Assembly: GCF_003635045.1 (NCBI RefSeq)
Contig: NZ_RBXT01000001.1
Location: 3,534,001-3,598,000 of the forward strand
DNA from: Terracoccus luteus
GTDB lineage: Bacteria; Actinomycetota; Actinomycetes; Actinomycetales; Dermatophilaceae
DNA: 64,000 bases
Direction of reading: 5' to 3'
This document shows positions 8,364-16,369 of this stretch, piece after piece. The translations under genes and the position numbers were made by a program. Below the pieces are notes generated by a model that saw only the letters and a program-made list of their open reading frames with translations, was not told where the DNA came from and searched no databases. Every line of letters begins with the position of its first letter. Position 1 is the stretch's first letter.

Positions 8364-10082
8364 ATGACCGTCACCGACCACTCCGCCGCGGACGCCCGCC
8401 CGGCCACCCGCCCGCCCCGCGCCGGCCGCTCGAACGGGCAGTGGAAGGTCGACGGCACGACCCCGCTCAACGGCAACGAGGAGTGGAAGCAGCAGGACGG
8501 CGGCCTCAACGTCCGCGAGCGCATCGAGCAGGTCTACTCCCGGGAGGGCTTCGCCTCGATCCCGCCGCAGGACCTCAGCGGCCGCTTCCGCTGGTGGGGC
8601 CTCTACACGCAGCGCAAGCCGGGCATCGACGGCGGGCGCACCGCGCAGCTCGACGACACCGAGCTGTCCGACGAGTACTTCATGCTCCGGGTCCGCCTCG
8701 ACGGCGGCGCCCTCACGCTCGAGCAGCTGCGCACCGTCGCCGAGCTGAGCCGCGACTTCGCCCGCGGCACCGCCGACATCAGCGACCGGCAGAACATCCA
8801 GTACCACTGGATCCGCGTCGAGGACGTCCCGGAGATCTGGCGCCGCCTCGAGGCCGTCGGTCTGCAGACGACCGAGGCGTGCGGCGACACCCCGCGCGTC
8901 ATCCTCGGCAGCCCGCTCGCCGGGATCGCCAAGGACGAGATCCTCGACCCCACCCCGGTCATCGACGAGATTCTGCAGCGCTACGTGGGTGACCCCGAGC
9001 TGGCCAACCTGCCGCGCAAGTTCAAGTCGGCCATCACCGGCCACCCCAGCCTCGACGTCGTGCACGAGATCAACGACATCTCGCTCGTCGGCGTGCGCCA
9101 CCCCGAGCTCGGCGCCGGCTACGACCTGTGGGTCGGCGGCGGCCTGTCGACCAGCCCCCGGCTGGCCGAGCGCCTCGGGGTCTTCGTCGCCCCCGACGAG
9201 GCGGCGGAGGTGTGGCTCGGGGTCATCTCGATCTTCCGCGACTACGGCTACCGCCGGCTGCGCAACAAGGCCCGCCTCAAGTTCCTCCTCGCCGAGTGGG
9301 GCCCGAAGCGCTTCCGCGAGGTGCTCGAGACCGAGTACCTCGGACGCGCCCTGCCCGACGGCCCGCCACCGGCGCCGCCGACCGGCCCCGGTGACCACGT
9401 CGGCGTCCACGAGCAGAAGGACGGCCGGTTCTACGTCGGCGCCGCCCCCACGGTCGGGCGCATCAGCGCCGACGTGCTGCTCGGCCTCACCGACCTGCTC
9501 GAGGCGGCCGGGTCGCAGCGGGTGCGGCTCACCCCGCACCAGAAGCTCGTGGTGCTCGACGTCGCCGCCGACCGGGTCGAGGCCCTCGCGGCCGGCCTCG
9601 AGACGCTCGGCCTGACGACCGACCCGAGCCCGTTCCGCCGCAACACGATGGCGTGCACCGGCATCGAGTTCTGCAAGCTCGCCATCGTCGAGACCAAGGC
9701 GACGGCCGCCACGGCCATCCGCGAGCTCGAGCAGCGCCTCGCCGACGTCGCGCCGCAGCTCGACACCCCGATCACCCTCAACGTCAACGGGTGCCCGAAC
9801 TCGTGCGCCCGCATCCAGGTCGCCGACATCGGCCTCAAGGGCCAGCTCGTCACCATCGACGGCGAGCAGACCCCCGGCTTCCAGGTGCACCTCGGCGGCG
9901 GTCTCGCCTCCGTCGACCGCGACGAGGCCGGCCTCGGTCGCACCGTCCGCGGGCTCAAGGTCACCGCCGACGACCTGCCCGACTACGTCGAGCGGGTCGT
10001 GCGCACCTTCCTGTCGCAGCGGGAGAGCGGCGAGTCGTTCTCCACCTGGACCCGTCGAGCCGACGAAGGAGCCCTCCAGTGA
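8364..10082 (+). CDS. Ferredoxin-dependent sulfite (or nitrite) reductase, siroheme/4Fe-4S type
   Basis: A 572-residue protein with two ferredoxin-like half-domains and two siroheme/Fe4S domains. The cluster ligands are Cys431 and Cys437 in ACTGIEFC, and Cys477 and Cys481 in NGCPNSC; the last Cys also bridges siroheme. The substrate-pocket stretch around ISDRQNIQYHWI is typical. Its partners are APS reductase and siroheme synthase directly downstream, so sulfite reduction to sulfide is the likely role (SirA/NirA type) rather than nitrite reduction. It overlaps cysH by four bases. Confidence 0.93.
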   Translation: MTVTDHSAADARPATRPPRAGRSNGQWKVDGTTPLNGNEEWKQQDGGLNVRERIEQVYSREGFASIPPQDLSGRFRWWGLYTQRKPGIDGGRTAQLDDTELSDEYFMLRVRLDGGALTLEQLRTVAELSRDFARGTADISDRQNIQYHWIRVEDVPEIWRRLEAVGLQTTEACGDTPRVILGSPLAGIAKDEILDPTPVIDEILQRYVGDPELANLPRKFKSAITGHPSLDVVHEINDISLVGVRHPELGAGYDLWVGGGLSTSPRLAERLGVFVAPDEAAEVWLGVISIFRDYGYRRLRNKARLKFLLAEWGPKRFREVLETEYLGRALPDGPPPAPPTGPGDHVGVHEQKDGRFYVGAAPTVGRISADVLLGLTDLLEAAGSQRVRLTPHQKLVVLDVAADRVEALAAGLETLGLTTDPSPFRRNTMACTGIEFCKLAIVETKATAATAIRELEQRLADVAPQLDTPITLNVNGCPNSCARIQVADIGLKGQLVTIDGEQTPGFQVHLGGGLASVDRDEAGLGRTVRGLKVTADDLPDYVERVVRTFLSQRESGESFSTWTRRADEGALQ

Positions 10083-10825
10083 GCACCGTCTCCCTCCCGA
10101 TGCCCGCCCTGCCCACCCGGCGTCGCGCCCGCCGACGCCGGGCCGAGCTCGAGGCGCTCGCCGCCCAGGGCGCCCGCGAGCTCGGCGAGCACGCCACCGC
10201 CGAGGAGGTCGTGCGCTGGGCCGCCGAGGTCTTCCCCGACACGATGGCCGTCGCGTGCTCGATGCAGGATGCCGTCCTGCCGCACCTCGTCTCGCGGCAG
10301 GTGCCGGGCGTCGACGTGCTCTTCCTCGACACCGGCTACCACTTCAGCGACACGCTCGTCACGCGTGACATCGTCGCCGAGGACCTCCCGATCAGCCTCG
10401 TCAACGTGCTGCCCGAGCTCACCGTCGCCGAGCAGGACGCGCAGTACGGCCCCCGCCTCTACGAGCGCGACCCGGCCGCCTGCTGCGCCATGCGCAAGGT
10501 CGCCCCGCTGCAGCGCACCCTCGAGGGCTACGAGGTGTGGGTCACCGGGGTGCGCCGCGAGGACGCCCCCACCCGCACGGAGACGCCGCTCGTGTCGTTC
10601 GACGCCAAGAACGGCCTCGTCAAGATCAACCCCATCGCGGCCTGGACCTTCGACGAGGTCGTCGACTACGCCACCGAGAACGCGGTCGAGGTCAACGCGC
10701 TCGTCACCGACGGCTACCCCTCGATCGGCTGCGAGCCGTGCACCAAGCGCGTCGCCCCGGGCGAAGACCCTCGCTCGGGCCGCTGGGCGGGCTTCGCCAA
10801 GACCGAGTGCGGGCTCCACGTCTGA
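10079..10825 (+). CDS. cysH: Adenylylsulfate (APS) reductase, CysH family
   Basis: A 248-residue CysH-family protein. It carries Cys135-Cys136 (CCAMRK) and Cys218/Cys221 (GCEPC), the four ligands of a 4Fe-4S cluster that mark the APS-using rather than the PAPS-using type. It also has the catalytic Cys244 in ECGLH near the C-terminus. It reduces APS to sulfite and AMP with thioredoxin. GTG at 10079 overlaps the sulfite reductase stop (GTGA), and GAAGGAG lies upstream, showing translational coupling. Confidence 0.93.
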   Translation: MSTVSLPMPALPTRRRARRRRAELEALAAQGARELGEHATAEEVVRWAAEVFPDTMAVACSMQDAVLPHLVSRQVPGVDVLFLDTGYHFSDTLVTRDIVAEDLPISLVNVLPELTVAEQDAQYGPRLYERDPAACCAMRKVAPLQRTLEGYEVWVTGVRREDAPTRTETPLVSFDAKNGLVKINPIAAWTFDEVVDYATENAVEVNALVTDGYPSIGCEPCTKRVAPGEDPRSGRWAGFAKTECGLHV

Positions 10826-10862
10826 TGTCGGCCGGATGCCGGTCGGCGGCGCGGGTGGGCCG

Positions 10863-12095
10863 GTGAAGTCGGCCACGCCCCTCGTCGTCGACCTGACAGG
10901 CCGCCTCGCCGTCGCCGTGGGCGGCGGCCCCGTCTCGGCCCGGCGCGTCCGCGGCTTCGTCGACGAGGGCGCGCTCGTGCGGGTCGTCGCCCCGTGGGTC
11001 TGCGAGGACCTGCTCGACCTCGTACACGAGGGCCTCGTCGAGTGGCACGCCCGCGACTATGCCGGGCCCGCCGACCTCGAGGGTGCCTGGCTCGTGCACA
11101 CCGCCACGGGCGACCGGCAGACCGACACCGCGGTGGCGGCCGACGCCGAGGCGAGCCGGACCTGGTGCGTCGACGCGTCCGACGCGGCGGCCACCCGGGT
11201 CAGCGTCGCGGCCCGCGCCGACGTGACCACTCCCGCCGGGCGCCTGACCGTGGCGACCTACGCCGCGGGTGACCCGACCCTGGCCACGACGGCCCGCGAC
11301 GGGGTCGTCCGAGCCCTCGCCACGGGCGGTCTGGACCTGCGCCGCGGACGCCGCTCACCGGCATCCGACGGTCGCTCGGGGTGGGTCGCCCTCGTCGGCG
11401 GCGGGCCCGGTGTCGACGGGCTGCTCACCGCGCGCGGTCACGAGCTGCTCGCGTCGGCCGACGTCGTCGTCGTCGACCGCCTCGCGCCGCGCGGCGTCGT
11501 CGACCGGCTGCCCGCCGGGGTGCGGGTCGTCGACGTGGGCAAGACGCCTGGCCACCACCCCGTGCCGCAGTCGCGCATCAACGACATCCTCGTCGAGGAG
11601 GCGTCACGCGGGCTCGGCGTCGTGCGCCTCAAGGGTGGCGACAGCTACGTCCTCGGCCGTGGCGGCGAGGAACGGCAAGCGTGTGAGGCGGGCGGGATCC
11701 GCGTCGAGGTGGTGCCGGGCGTGACGAGCGCCGTCGCCGTGCCCGCCGCGGCCGGCATCCCCGTGACGCACCGTGGAGTCGCTCGCGGGTTCACCGTCGT
11801 CACCGGCCACGACGACGTGCCGACGCTGCCGACCGGCGGTGACCACACGCTCGTGCTGCTCATGGGCGTCACCCGGCTGCGGCGCACCGCCGAGCTGCTG
11901 CAGGCGCACGGCCGCAGCGGCACGTGCCCCGTCGCGGTGGTGGAACGTGGCTTCGCGCCCGACCAGCGCACGACGCTCGGTACCCTCGCCACCATCGCCG
12001 GCCTCGCCGAGCAGCGGGGGGTGCAGGCGCCGGCCGTCGTCGTCGTCGGTGACGTCGTGCGCCTCGCGCCCGGATGGCGGCCCGGTAGCCGCTGA
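10863..12095 (+). CDS. cysG: Siroheme synthase, fused dehydrogenase and uroporphyrinogen-III methyltransferase
   Basis: About 410 residues in two parts. Residues 1-160 form a Rossmann dehydrogenase domain (AVAVGGGPVSARR at 16-28), used for precorrin-2 oxidation and possibly iron insertion. From about 174 onward is a SUMT methyltransferase with VALVGGGPGVDGLLT, VRLKGGDSYVLGRGGEE and VPGVTSAVAVPAAAGIP. It supplies siroheme to the upstream sulfite reductase. The Asp normally at GxGPGD is Val here. ATG at 10836 is an alternative start; I prefer GTG at 10863 because a G-rich GGGTGGG precedes it. Confidence 0.88.
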   Translation: MKSATPLVVDLTGRLAVAVGGGPVSARRVRGFVDEGALVRVVAPWVCEDLLDLVHEGLVEWHARDYAGPADLEGAWLVHTATGDRQTDTAVAADAEASRTWCVDASDAAATRVSVAARADVTTPAGRLTVATYAAGDPTLATTARDGVVRALATGGLDLRRGRRSPASDGRSGWVALVGGGPGVDGLLTARGHELLASADVVVVDRLAPRGVVDRLPAGVRVVDVGKTPGHHPVPQSRINDILVEEASRGLGVVRLKGGDSYVLGRGGEERQACEAGGIRVEVVPGVTSAVAVPAAAGIPVTHRGVARGFTVVTGHDDVPTLPTGGDHTLVLLMGVTRLRRTAELLQAHGRSGTCPVAVVERGFAPDQRTTLGTLATIAGLAEQRGVQAPAVVVVGDVVRLAPGWRPGSR

Positions 12096-12099
12096 CGGG

Positions 12100-12630
12100 T
12101 CAGACCGGCGCGAACCGCCAGACGACGACCACGACGGTGACGACCGACAGGGCCAGGGCGAAGACGCGCTGCGCCACCGGGGCGACGGGCCGCGCCAGCC
12201 AGAGCAGCACCGCCCCGACGACGGCCACGACGCCGACGACGACGGTCTCGGCCGGGTACATCTCGACGGTGCGGTAGGCCGCGGTCGAGCCGGAGCCGCC
12301 GCCGGCGAGGAGCGACGTCAGCCGGATCACGAAGAAGAGCCACCAGCCGACCGTGATCCACAGCAGGGCGCGGCCCACGGCCCCGAGACCCGGCGCGGCT
12401 CCGAGACCCTGTGCGGGGCCGGCTGCCGGGGCCTGGCCCCACATCGGCGAGGCCGTGACGGCCGGGAGCGGTGTCGTGTGCTCCACCAGCGGGATGACCT
12501 GGGTCGGGTCCGCCTGTGCCGCAGGGCGGTTCGACCCCGACCCCGACACCGACTGCGACCCCGACACCGGCGGCACCGGGACGGTGAAGCGCAGGTCGTC
12601 GCCGGGCGCCGGGCCGGGTTGGTTCGTCAT
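12100..12630 (-). CDS. Small membrane protein with Pro/Ser-rich cytoplasmic N-terminus
   Basis: 176 residues. The first 90 are rich in Pro, Ser, Gly and Ala (MTNQPGPAPGDDLRF onward) and probably disordered. Three hydrophobic segments follow (ALLWITVGWWLFFVIRL; VVVGVVAVVGAVLLWL; VFALALSVVTVVVVVW), indicating an integral membrane protein. I do not recognise a family. It lies downstream of the VWA gene on the same strand with a 41-base gap and may belong to that transcript. Confidence 0.65.
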   Translation of the reverse strand: MTNQPGPAPGDDLRFTVPVPPVSGSQSVSGSGSNRPAAQADPTQVIPLVEHTTPLPAVTASPMWGQAPAAGPAQGLGAAPGLGAVGRALLWITVGWWLFFVIRLTSLLAGGGSGSTAAYRTVEMYPAETVVVGVVAVVGAVLLWLARPVAPVAQRVFALALSVVTVVVVVWRFAPV

Positions 12631-12671
12631 GGCGTCACGGTACCCGGGTGGGTGCTGCCCGCTCCGCACAC

Positions 12672-13325
12672 TCAGTCGGCGGCGGCGCGACGCTGCTCGG
12701 CGTCGAAGGCGAGGGAGGCGGCGGCCTGCTGCGGGGTGGCCCCTCCGGCGACGGCGGCGCGGGCGCGACCGACGTTGCGTGACGTCGCGGCCATGACGGC
12801 GTCGACCCGGCCCCGGCTGTAGGTGAGCGAGCGGTCGGCGGCGACGCCGAGGCTCGTGCCGACCTCGATGGCGTCCTGGTCGGCGCCGAGATAGAGGAAC
12901 TGCCACGAGAACTCGTGCGTCTGGCGCTGCACCATCGCCTTGACCTGGGCGTGGGTCAGCTCGCGGGACGCGTTCTCGAGGCCGTCGGTCATGATGCCGA
13001 CGATGACGACACCGGGCCGCTCGTGCTCGGGCAGGGCCGCGAGCCGGGCGCCGGCGTCACCGACGAGGCGGCCGACGGAGTCGAGCAGCGCCGTCGTACC
13101 TCGCGGCTGCAGCGACAGCGGGGGCACGTCGGCGACCGGGACGTCGCGGTAGACCTCCTCGTAGCGGTCGTCGAACTGCGCGAGGGTGACGCGGCACGAG
13201 CCGGGCTGGGTGCGCTGCTCGGCCATGAAGGCGTCGAAGCCGCCCTCGGTGTCGCTGCGGATCGACTGCATCGAGCCGCTGCGGTCGAGCAGGAAGTAGA
13301 GGTGGGTGAGGTTCGGGTCGGTCAT
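12672..13325 (-). CDS. von Willebrand factor type A domain protein
   Basis: 217 residues beginning with HLYFLLDRSGSMQSI, where DRSGS is the MIDAS metal-binding motif of VWA domains. Downstream are a Thr in RGTTALLDSV and VVIVGIMTDGLENAS, which carry the remaining MIDAS positions. The C-terminal 50 residues are Ala/Arg-rich. There is no signal peptide or membrane anchor, so it is likely cytoplasmic. VWA proteins bind protein partners through metal; the partner may be the 140-residue protein encoded nine bases upstream. Its function is otherwise unknown. Confidence 0.85.
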   Translation of the reverse strand: MTDPNLTHLYFLLDRSGSMQSIRSDTEGGFDAFMAEQRTQPGSCRVTLAQFDDRYEEVYRDVPVADVPPLSLQPRGTTALLDSVGRLVGDAGARLAALPEHERPGVVIVGIMTDGLENASRELTHAQVKAMVQRQTHEFSWQFLYLGADQDAIEVGTSLGVAADRSLTYSRGRVDAVMAATSRNVGRARAAVAGGATPQQAAASLAFDAEQRRAAAD

Positions 13326-13334
13326 CGGGGCTCC

Positions 13335-13757
13335 TCAGTCGGGTCGGCGCGCACGGAAGCGCAGGGGGCGGGAGGTGGACGACTCGTCGGCCGGCCGGTG
13401 GCGTCCCTGCTCGAGGTCGTAGCGAGCGCGCTCGACGCCGCCCGCCGTGACCCGCCCGCTCTCGGACCCGTAGGCGCCGAGCAGCGACGTGCGGGCGAGA
13501 CGCGGCCCGACGGCGTTCTCGCTGAGACCGGCCAGGGCGCCGGCGGAGCGGATCGTGCCCGCGCCGTCGACGAGCACGGCGGCCATGGCCTCGTCGACGG
13601 CCCGGGTCACCTGCTCCTGCGCCTGGCGCAGCAGCGGCAGGGCGTCACCGGGCAGGGCGGCGTCGACCCGCTCGAGGGAGGTTCGGGCCGCCTCGACCGC
13701 GGCCGCGAGTGGCGCCACGGCGCGGCGTCCGTCGGGGGAGGAGGTGGGTTGGCTCAT
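13335..13757 (-). CDS. Uncharacterised 140-residue protein upstream of the VWA gene
   Basis: I do not recognise this family. The first 70 residues are Ala-rich and helical (VEAARTSLERVDAALPG; LLRQAQEQVTRAVDEAMAAVL). The C-terminal part is Arg/Ser-rich and polar (ERARYDLEQGRHRPADE). No membrane segment or signal is seen. It is probably co-transcribed with the VWA gene, and a leaderless promoter is apparent before its ATG. A VWA partner or regulator role is only an inference from position. Confidence 0.6.
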   Translation of the reverse strand: MSQPTSSPDGRRAVAPLAAAVEAARTSLERVDAALPGDALPLLRQAQEQVTRAVDEAMAAVLVDGAGTIRSAGALAGLSENAVGPRLARTSLLGAYGSESGRVTAGGVERARYDLEQGRHRPADESSTSRPLRFRARRPD

Positions 13758-13763
13758 CGTCCG

Positions 13764-13792
13764 ACGCTAACGCAGCAACTGCGGCAACGCAA
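13764..13792 (-). promoter_or_regulatory. Leaderless promoter for the VWA operon
   Basis: On the minus strand, TTGCGT (13787-13792) and TAGCGT (13764-13769) are separated by 17 bases. The -10 ends six bases before the ATG at 13757. No Shine-Dalgarno sequence is present. GTTGC-like repeats around the -35 may be a binding site. Confidence 0.5.
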
Positions 13793-13812
13793 CGACTGCG
13801 CTCTTGGCTGCA

Positions 13813-13903
13813 CCCGTCGAGAGGCCACTTTCCGACGCGCCGGAGAACGTCGAGAGGCCACGTCCCGACGCTTTCGCGTGACGGGACGTGGCCTCTCGAC
13901 GGG
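13813..13903. repeat. Repeat array with two alternative hairpins downstream of rskA
   Basis: CGTCGAGAGGCCACGTCCCG (13848-13867) pairs perfectly over 20 bp with 13882-13901. The 14-base interior can form ACGC-TTTC-GCGT. A further copy of the left arm, CCCGTCGAGAGGCCAC (13813-13828), is complementary over 16 bp to 13888-13903, so the right arm has two possible partners. It lies just after the rskA stop and before the promoter of the next minus-strand gene. Termination is the simple reading. Confidence 0.75.
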
Positions 13904-13907
13904 TGGG

Positions 13908-14756
13908 TCAGAAGCTGTAGAGCGCGAGCGGGGTCGTCGTCGGCTGGGTCGAGCCGCCCGACGGCTCGACGGTGATGCCGGCCCCCGTCGCGGTGTTCGC
14001 GTCGCCCTCGAGCACGACGGTCTGGTTGCCCGCCCCCGGGACGAGCCCGGCCGACGTGAACGCGGAGCCCTTGGCCAGCCACAGCTGGTAGGTGCGGTCG
14101 GACGGCACCGCCGGCAGGTCGCTCGCGACGAGCACAGCCTTGCCGACCGACGCGGAACGCACGATCGTCGCCGTGCCGCCACCGGGCAGGGTCTTCTCGA
14201 CCCGGGTCGCGTCGGAGGCGTCGAGCACCTGGCTGGCCACGCTCGGCGAGCCCTGCTGGCCGCCACCGTCGATGGAGCGCCAGACGCCGAAGGCGCCGAG
14301 CGCCAGCACCGCGGCCGTCCCGGCGGCCACGAGCCCGCGCCAGCGGCTCGCCCGGGGCGCCGTGTGGCGACCGGGCCGGTCGATCGAGGTGACCGTCGCC
14401 CCGTTCTCGTCGGTCGTGTCGGATGCCGTGTCGCCGGCCTGTGCGGCCGGGGCCTCGTCGGCCACGTCGGGCACGTCGGCCTCGTGACCGGGCCGACCGG
14501 CATCCGGGCCGGTCTCCTGCGCGGGCAGCGGCGGCAGCTGAGCCACCGAGCCGAGTCGGCCGAGGACGCCCGCCCGCAGGCTGGCCGGCGGCGTCATCTC
14601 GGTCGTGAAGAGATCGGCCGCGACGAGCGCGAGGCTGTCGACCTCGGCGCGGCAGTCCGCGCACGTGGCCAGGTGTCGCTCGAACCGGACTCGTTCGAGC
14701 TCGTCGAGCGCGTCGACGGCGTAGGCGCCCGAAAGCGCGTGCATCTCGCCGTTCAC
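13908..14756 (-). CDS. rskA: Anti-sigma-K factor RskA
   Basis: 282 residues. The N-terminal anti-sigma domain has the zinc-binding HxxxCxxC motif (His28, Cys32, Cys35) after ALSGAYAVDALDELERVRFE. A disordered Asp/Ala-rich linker, one transmembrane helix (141-159) and an external RskA domain follow, with YQLWLAKG and VVLEGDANTATGAG. It holds sigma-K at the membrane until regulated proteolysis. Its GTG start overlaps the sigK stop by four bases, giving coupled synthesis. The external domain is the probable sensor part. Confidence 0.92.
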   Translation of the reverse strand: MNGEMHALSGAYAVDALDELERVRFERHLATCADCRAEVDSLALVAADLFTTEMTPPASLRAGVLGRLGSVAQLPPLPAQETGPDAGRPGHEADVPDVADEAPAAQAGDTASDTTDENGATVTSIDRPGRHTAPRASRWRGLVAAGTAAVLALGAFGVWRSIDGGGQQGSPSVASQVLDASDATRVEKTLPGGGTATIVRSASVGKAVLVASDLPAVPSDRTYQLWLAKGSAFTSAGLVPGAGNQTVVLEGDANTATGAGITVEPSGGSTQPTTTPLALYSF

Positions 14757-15385
14757 GATGTCACCCCCATGGTGTCTCTGAGTCTGATGAGGCCGTCGCG
14801 TATTCGCGTCTTGGCCGTTCCGAGGGGAATGCCGAGCATGCTCGCCACCTCGGTGTGCGTGTAGCCGGCGATGTACGCCAGCTCGAGAGCACGTCGTTGG
14901 GCCTCCGTGAGGGTGTCGAGGGCCTGGTGGACGTGCTCTGCGTCCAGCTTCTGCACCGCCGCCTCGGCGGTGCTGTCGTGCGCGACGTCGAGGTTCGTGA
15001 CGCCGTACACCTCGTCACGACCGCGCGCCGACTCGGCCGACCGGACCCGGTCGACCGCCTTCCGGTGCGCGATGGTGAGGATCCACGCGAGCGGGCTGCC
15101 CTTCGCAGGGTCGAACCGTGCCGCGTGGCGCCAGATGTCGAGGAAGACCTCCTGCGAGACCTCCTCGGACTGCGCCGGGTCACGCACGACACGCCGGACC
15201 AGGCCGTACACCCGGGACGACACGAGGTCGTACAGGCGGGCGAAGGACTGCTCGTCACCCCCGGCCGACTCCGTGAGGAGCCGGCCGAGGGCGGCGGGGC
15301 CCCCCGGCTCGTCGGGCGTCAGGTCGCCCGACGAGGCCACCGAGAAGTTGGACATGAGGTCCATTGTGGTGGGTCGGAGAGGCAT
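14753..15385 (-). CDS. sigK: ECF RNA polymerase sigma factor SigK
   Basis: Up to 210 residues with sigma region 2 (FARLYDLVSSRVYGLV..., EEVSQEVFLDIWRHA, AWILTIAHRKAVDRVR) and region 4 (LTEAQRRALELAYIAGYTHTEVA, GIPLGTAKTRIRDGL). Identification as SigK rests on the adjacent RskA-type anti-sigma factor and the nearby fasciclin-domain gene. In Mycobacterium, the SigK regulon includes the fasciclin proteins Mpt70/Mpt83. The start is uncertain: ATGs at 15385, 15364 and 15355 are in frame and none has a strong Shine-Dalgarno. I give the longest. Confidence 0.9.
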   Translation of the reverse strand: MPLRPTTMDLMSNFSVASSGDLTPDEPGGPAALGRLLTESAGGDEQSFARLYDLVSSRVYGLVRRVVRDPAQSEEVSQEVFLDIWRHAARFDPAKGSPLAWILTIAHRKAVDRVRSAESARGRDEVYGVTNLDVAHDSTAEAAVQKLDAEHVHQALDTLTEAQRRALELAYIAGYTHTEVASMLGIPLGTAKTRIRDGLIRLRDTMGVTS

Positions 15386-15443
15386 TGGTCCGCAGCTGTC
15401 GTGTGGTCGCCGGTCTGGCGGGTCGGGCGGGTGGCCCGAACCG

Positions 15444-16124
15444 TCAGGGAAGCAGGACCCCGTCGATGATGTAGACGGTGGCGTTGGCGGTCTGGACGTT
15501 GCCGCAGATGACGTTGGCCTTGTCCTTGCCGACGGTGAACTTCTCGCCCGAGCCCGCGACCGTGATCTCGGTGCCGGCGAGCGTCTTGTGCGTGCCGGCG
15601 AGGTCGGCCGGGGTCAGCTTGCCCGCGACGACGTGGTTGGTCAGGACCTTGGTCAGGGTGGCCTTGTCGTCGAGGACCTTCTGGAGGTCGGCGGACGGGA
15701 TCTTGGCGAAGGCCGAGTCGACCGGCGCGAAGACGGTGATGTCCTTGGCCGAGTTGAGCGTGTCGACGAGGCCGGCGGTCTTGACGGCGCTCACGAGCGT
15801 CTTGAGCAGCGGGTTGTTGCTCGCGGCGGTGGCGACCGGGTCGGTGGCCATGCCCGAGAACGAGCCGGAGCCGCTGGCCGGGACCTGGGCGCAGCCCTCG
15901 CCGAAGACGGCGGTGGAGGCGTCCATGGACTCCGAGCCCATCGAAGACGAGCTCATCGAGTCGCTGGGGGTGGGCTCCGAAGAGCTCATCATCGGGCTCG
16001 AGCTGCTCATGGCGCCGCCGGCCGCGGGGGTCGAGCTCGTGGTCGAGTCGCTGCCACAGGCGGCGAGGCTGAGCGGCAGGGCGATCGCCAGGGCGACGAG
16101 GCCGGTGCGGGTCTTGTTCATCAT
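15444..16124 (-). CDS. Fasciclin (FAS1) domain lipoprotein, Mpt83-like
   Basis: 226 residues. A lipoprotein signal ends in LSLAAC with Cys23 as the lipidation site. A Ser/Met/Thr-rich spacer (about 25-75) follows, then one FAS1 domain with NNPLLKTLVSAVKTAGL, DITVFAPVDSAFAKIP and LTNHVVAGKLTPADL. FAS1 proteins mediate adhesion or protein contacts at the cell surface. GGAG lies six bases before the first of two ATGs. It is probably a target of the adjacent SigK/RskA system. Confidence 0.9.
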   Translation of the reverse strand: MMNKTRTGLVALAIALPLSLAACGSDSTTSSTPAAGGAMSSSSPMMSSSEPTPSDSMSSSSMGSESMDASTAVFGEGCAQVPASGSGSFSGMATDPVATAASNNPLLKTLVSAVKTAGLVDTLNSAKDITVFAPVDSAFAKIPSADLQKVLDDKATLTKVLTNHVVAGKLTPADLAGTHKTLAGTEITVAGSGEKFTVGKDKANVICGNVQTANATVYIIDGVLLP

Positions 16125-16318
16125 GCTGGACTCCTTCGATGTCCGACCCGAGTGGGCCGGTGGGAACTGGGGATGGTGCTGCGATGCGGTTCGCTTGGGC
16201 GACAACGCTTTCGGCGTCGGATGCCGTCGTGGCCGCTGGTGGGCCGCGCGTCGCGCTGTCATCTGGTGTTCGTCGCCCCCTGCCCCCCGGATTGGGGGTC
16301 GTACGGGGGAAATGCGAG

Positions 16319-16352
16319 GTTCCCGCCACCGGCAGGGGCCGGTGACGGGAAC
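16319..16352 (-). terminator. Terminator of the molybdopterin oxidoreductase gene
   Basis: Arms 16319-16333 and 16338-16352 form a 15-bp stem with one mismatch (GTTCCCGCCACCGGC with its near-complement) around the tetraloop AGGG. It begins 18 bases after the minus-strand stop. The rest of the 245-bp gap to 16125 shows no gene. Confidence 0.7.
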
Positions 16353-16369
16353 GACGGGGCAGGAGGGGG

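Noticed and set aside
16171-16176. GGATGG as a SigK -35 (CCATCC) for the fasciclin gene
   Set aside because: No CCGAAT-like -10 lies at suitable distance, so it was not called.
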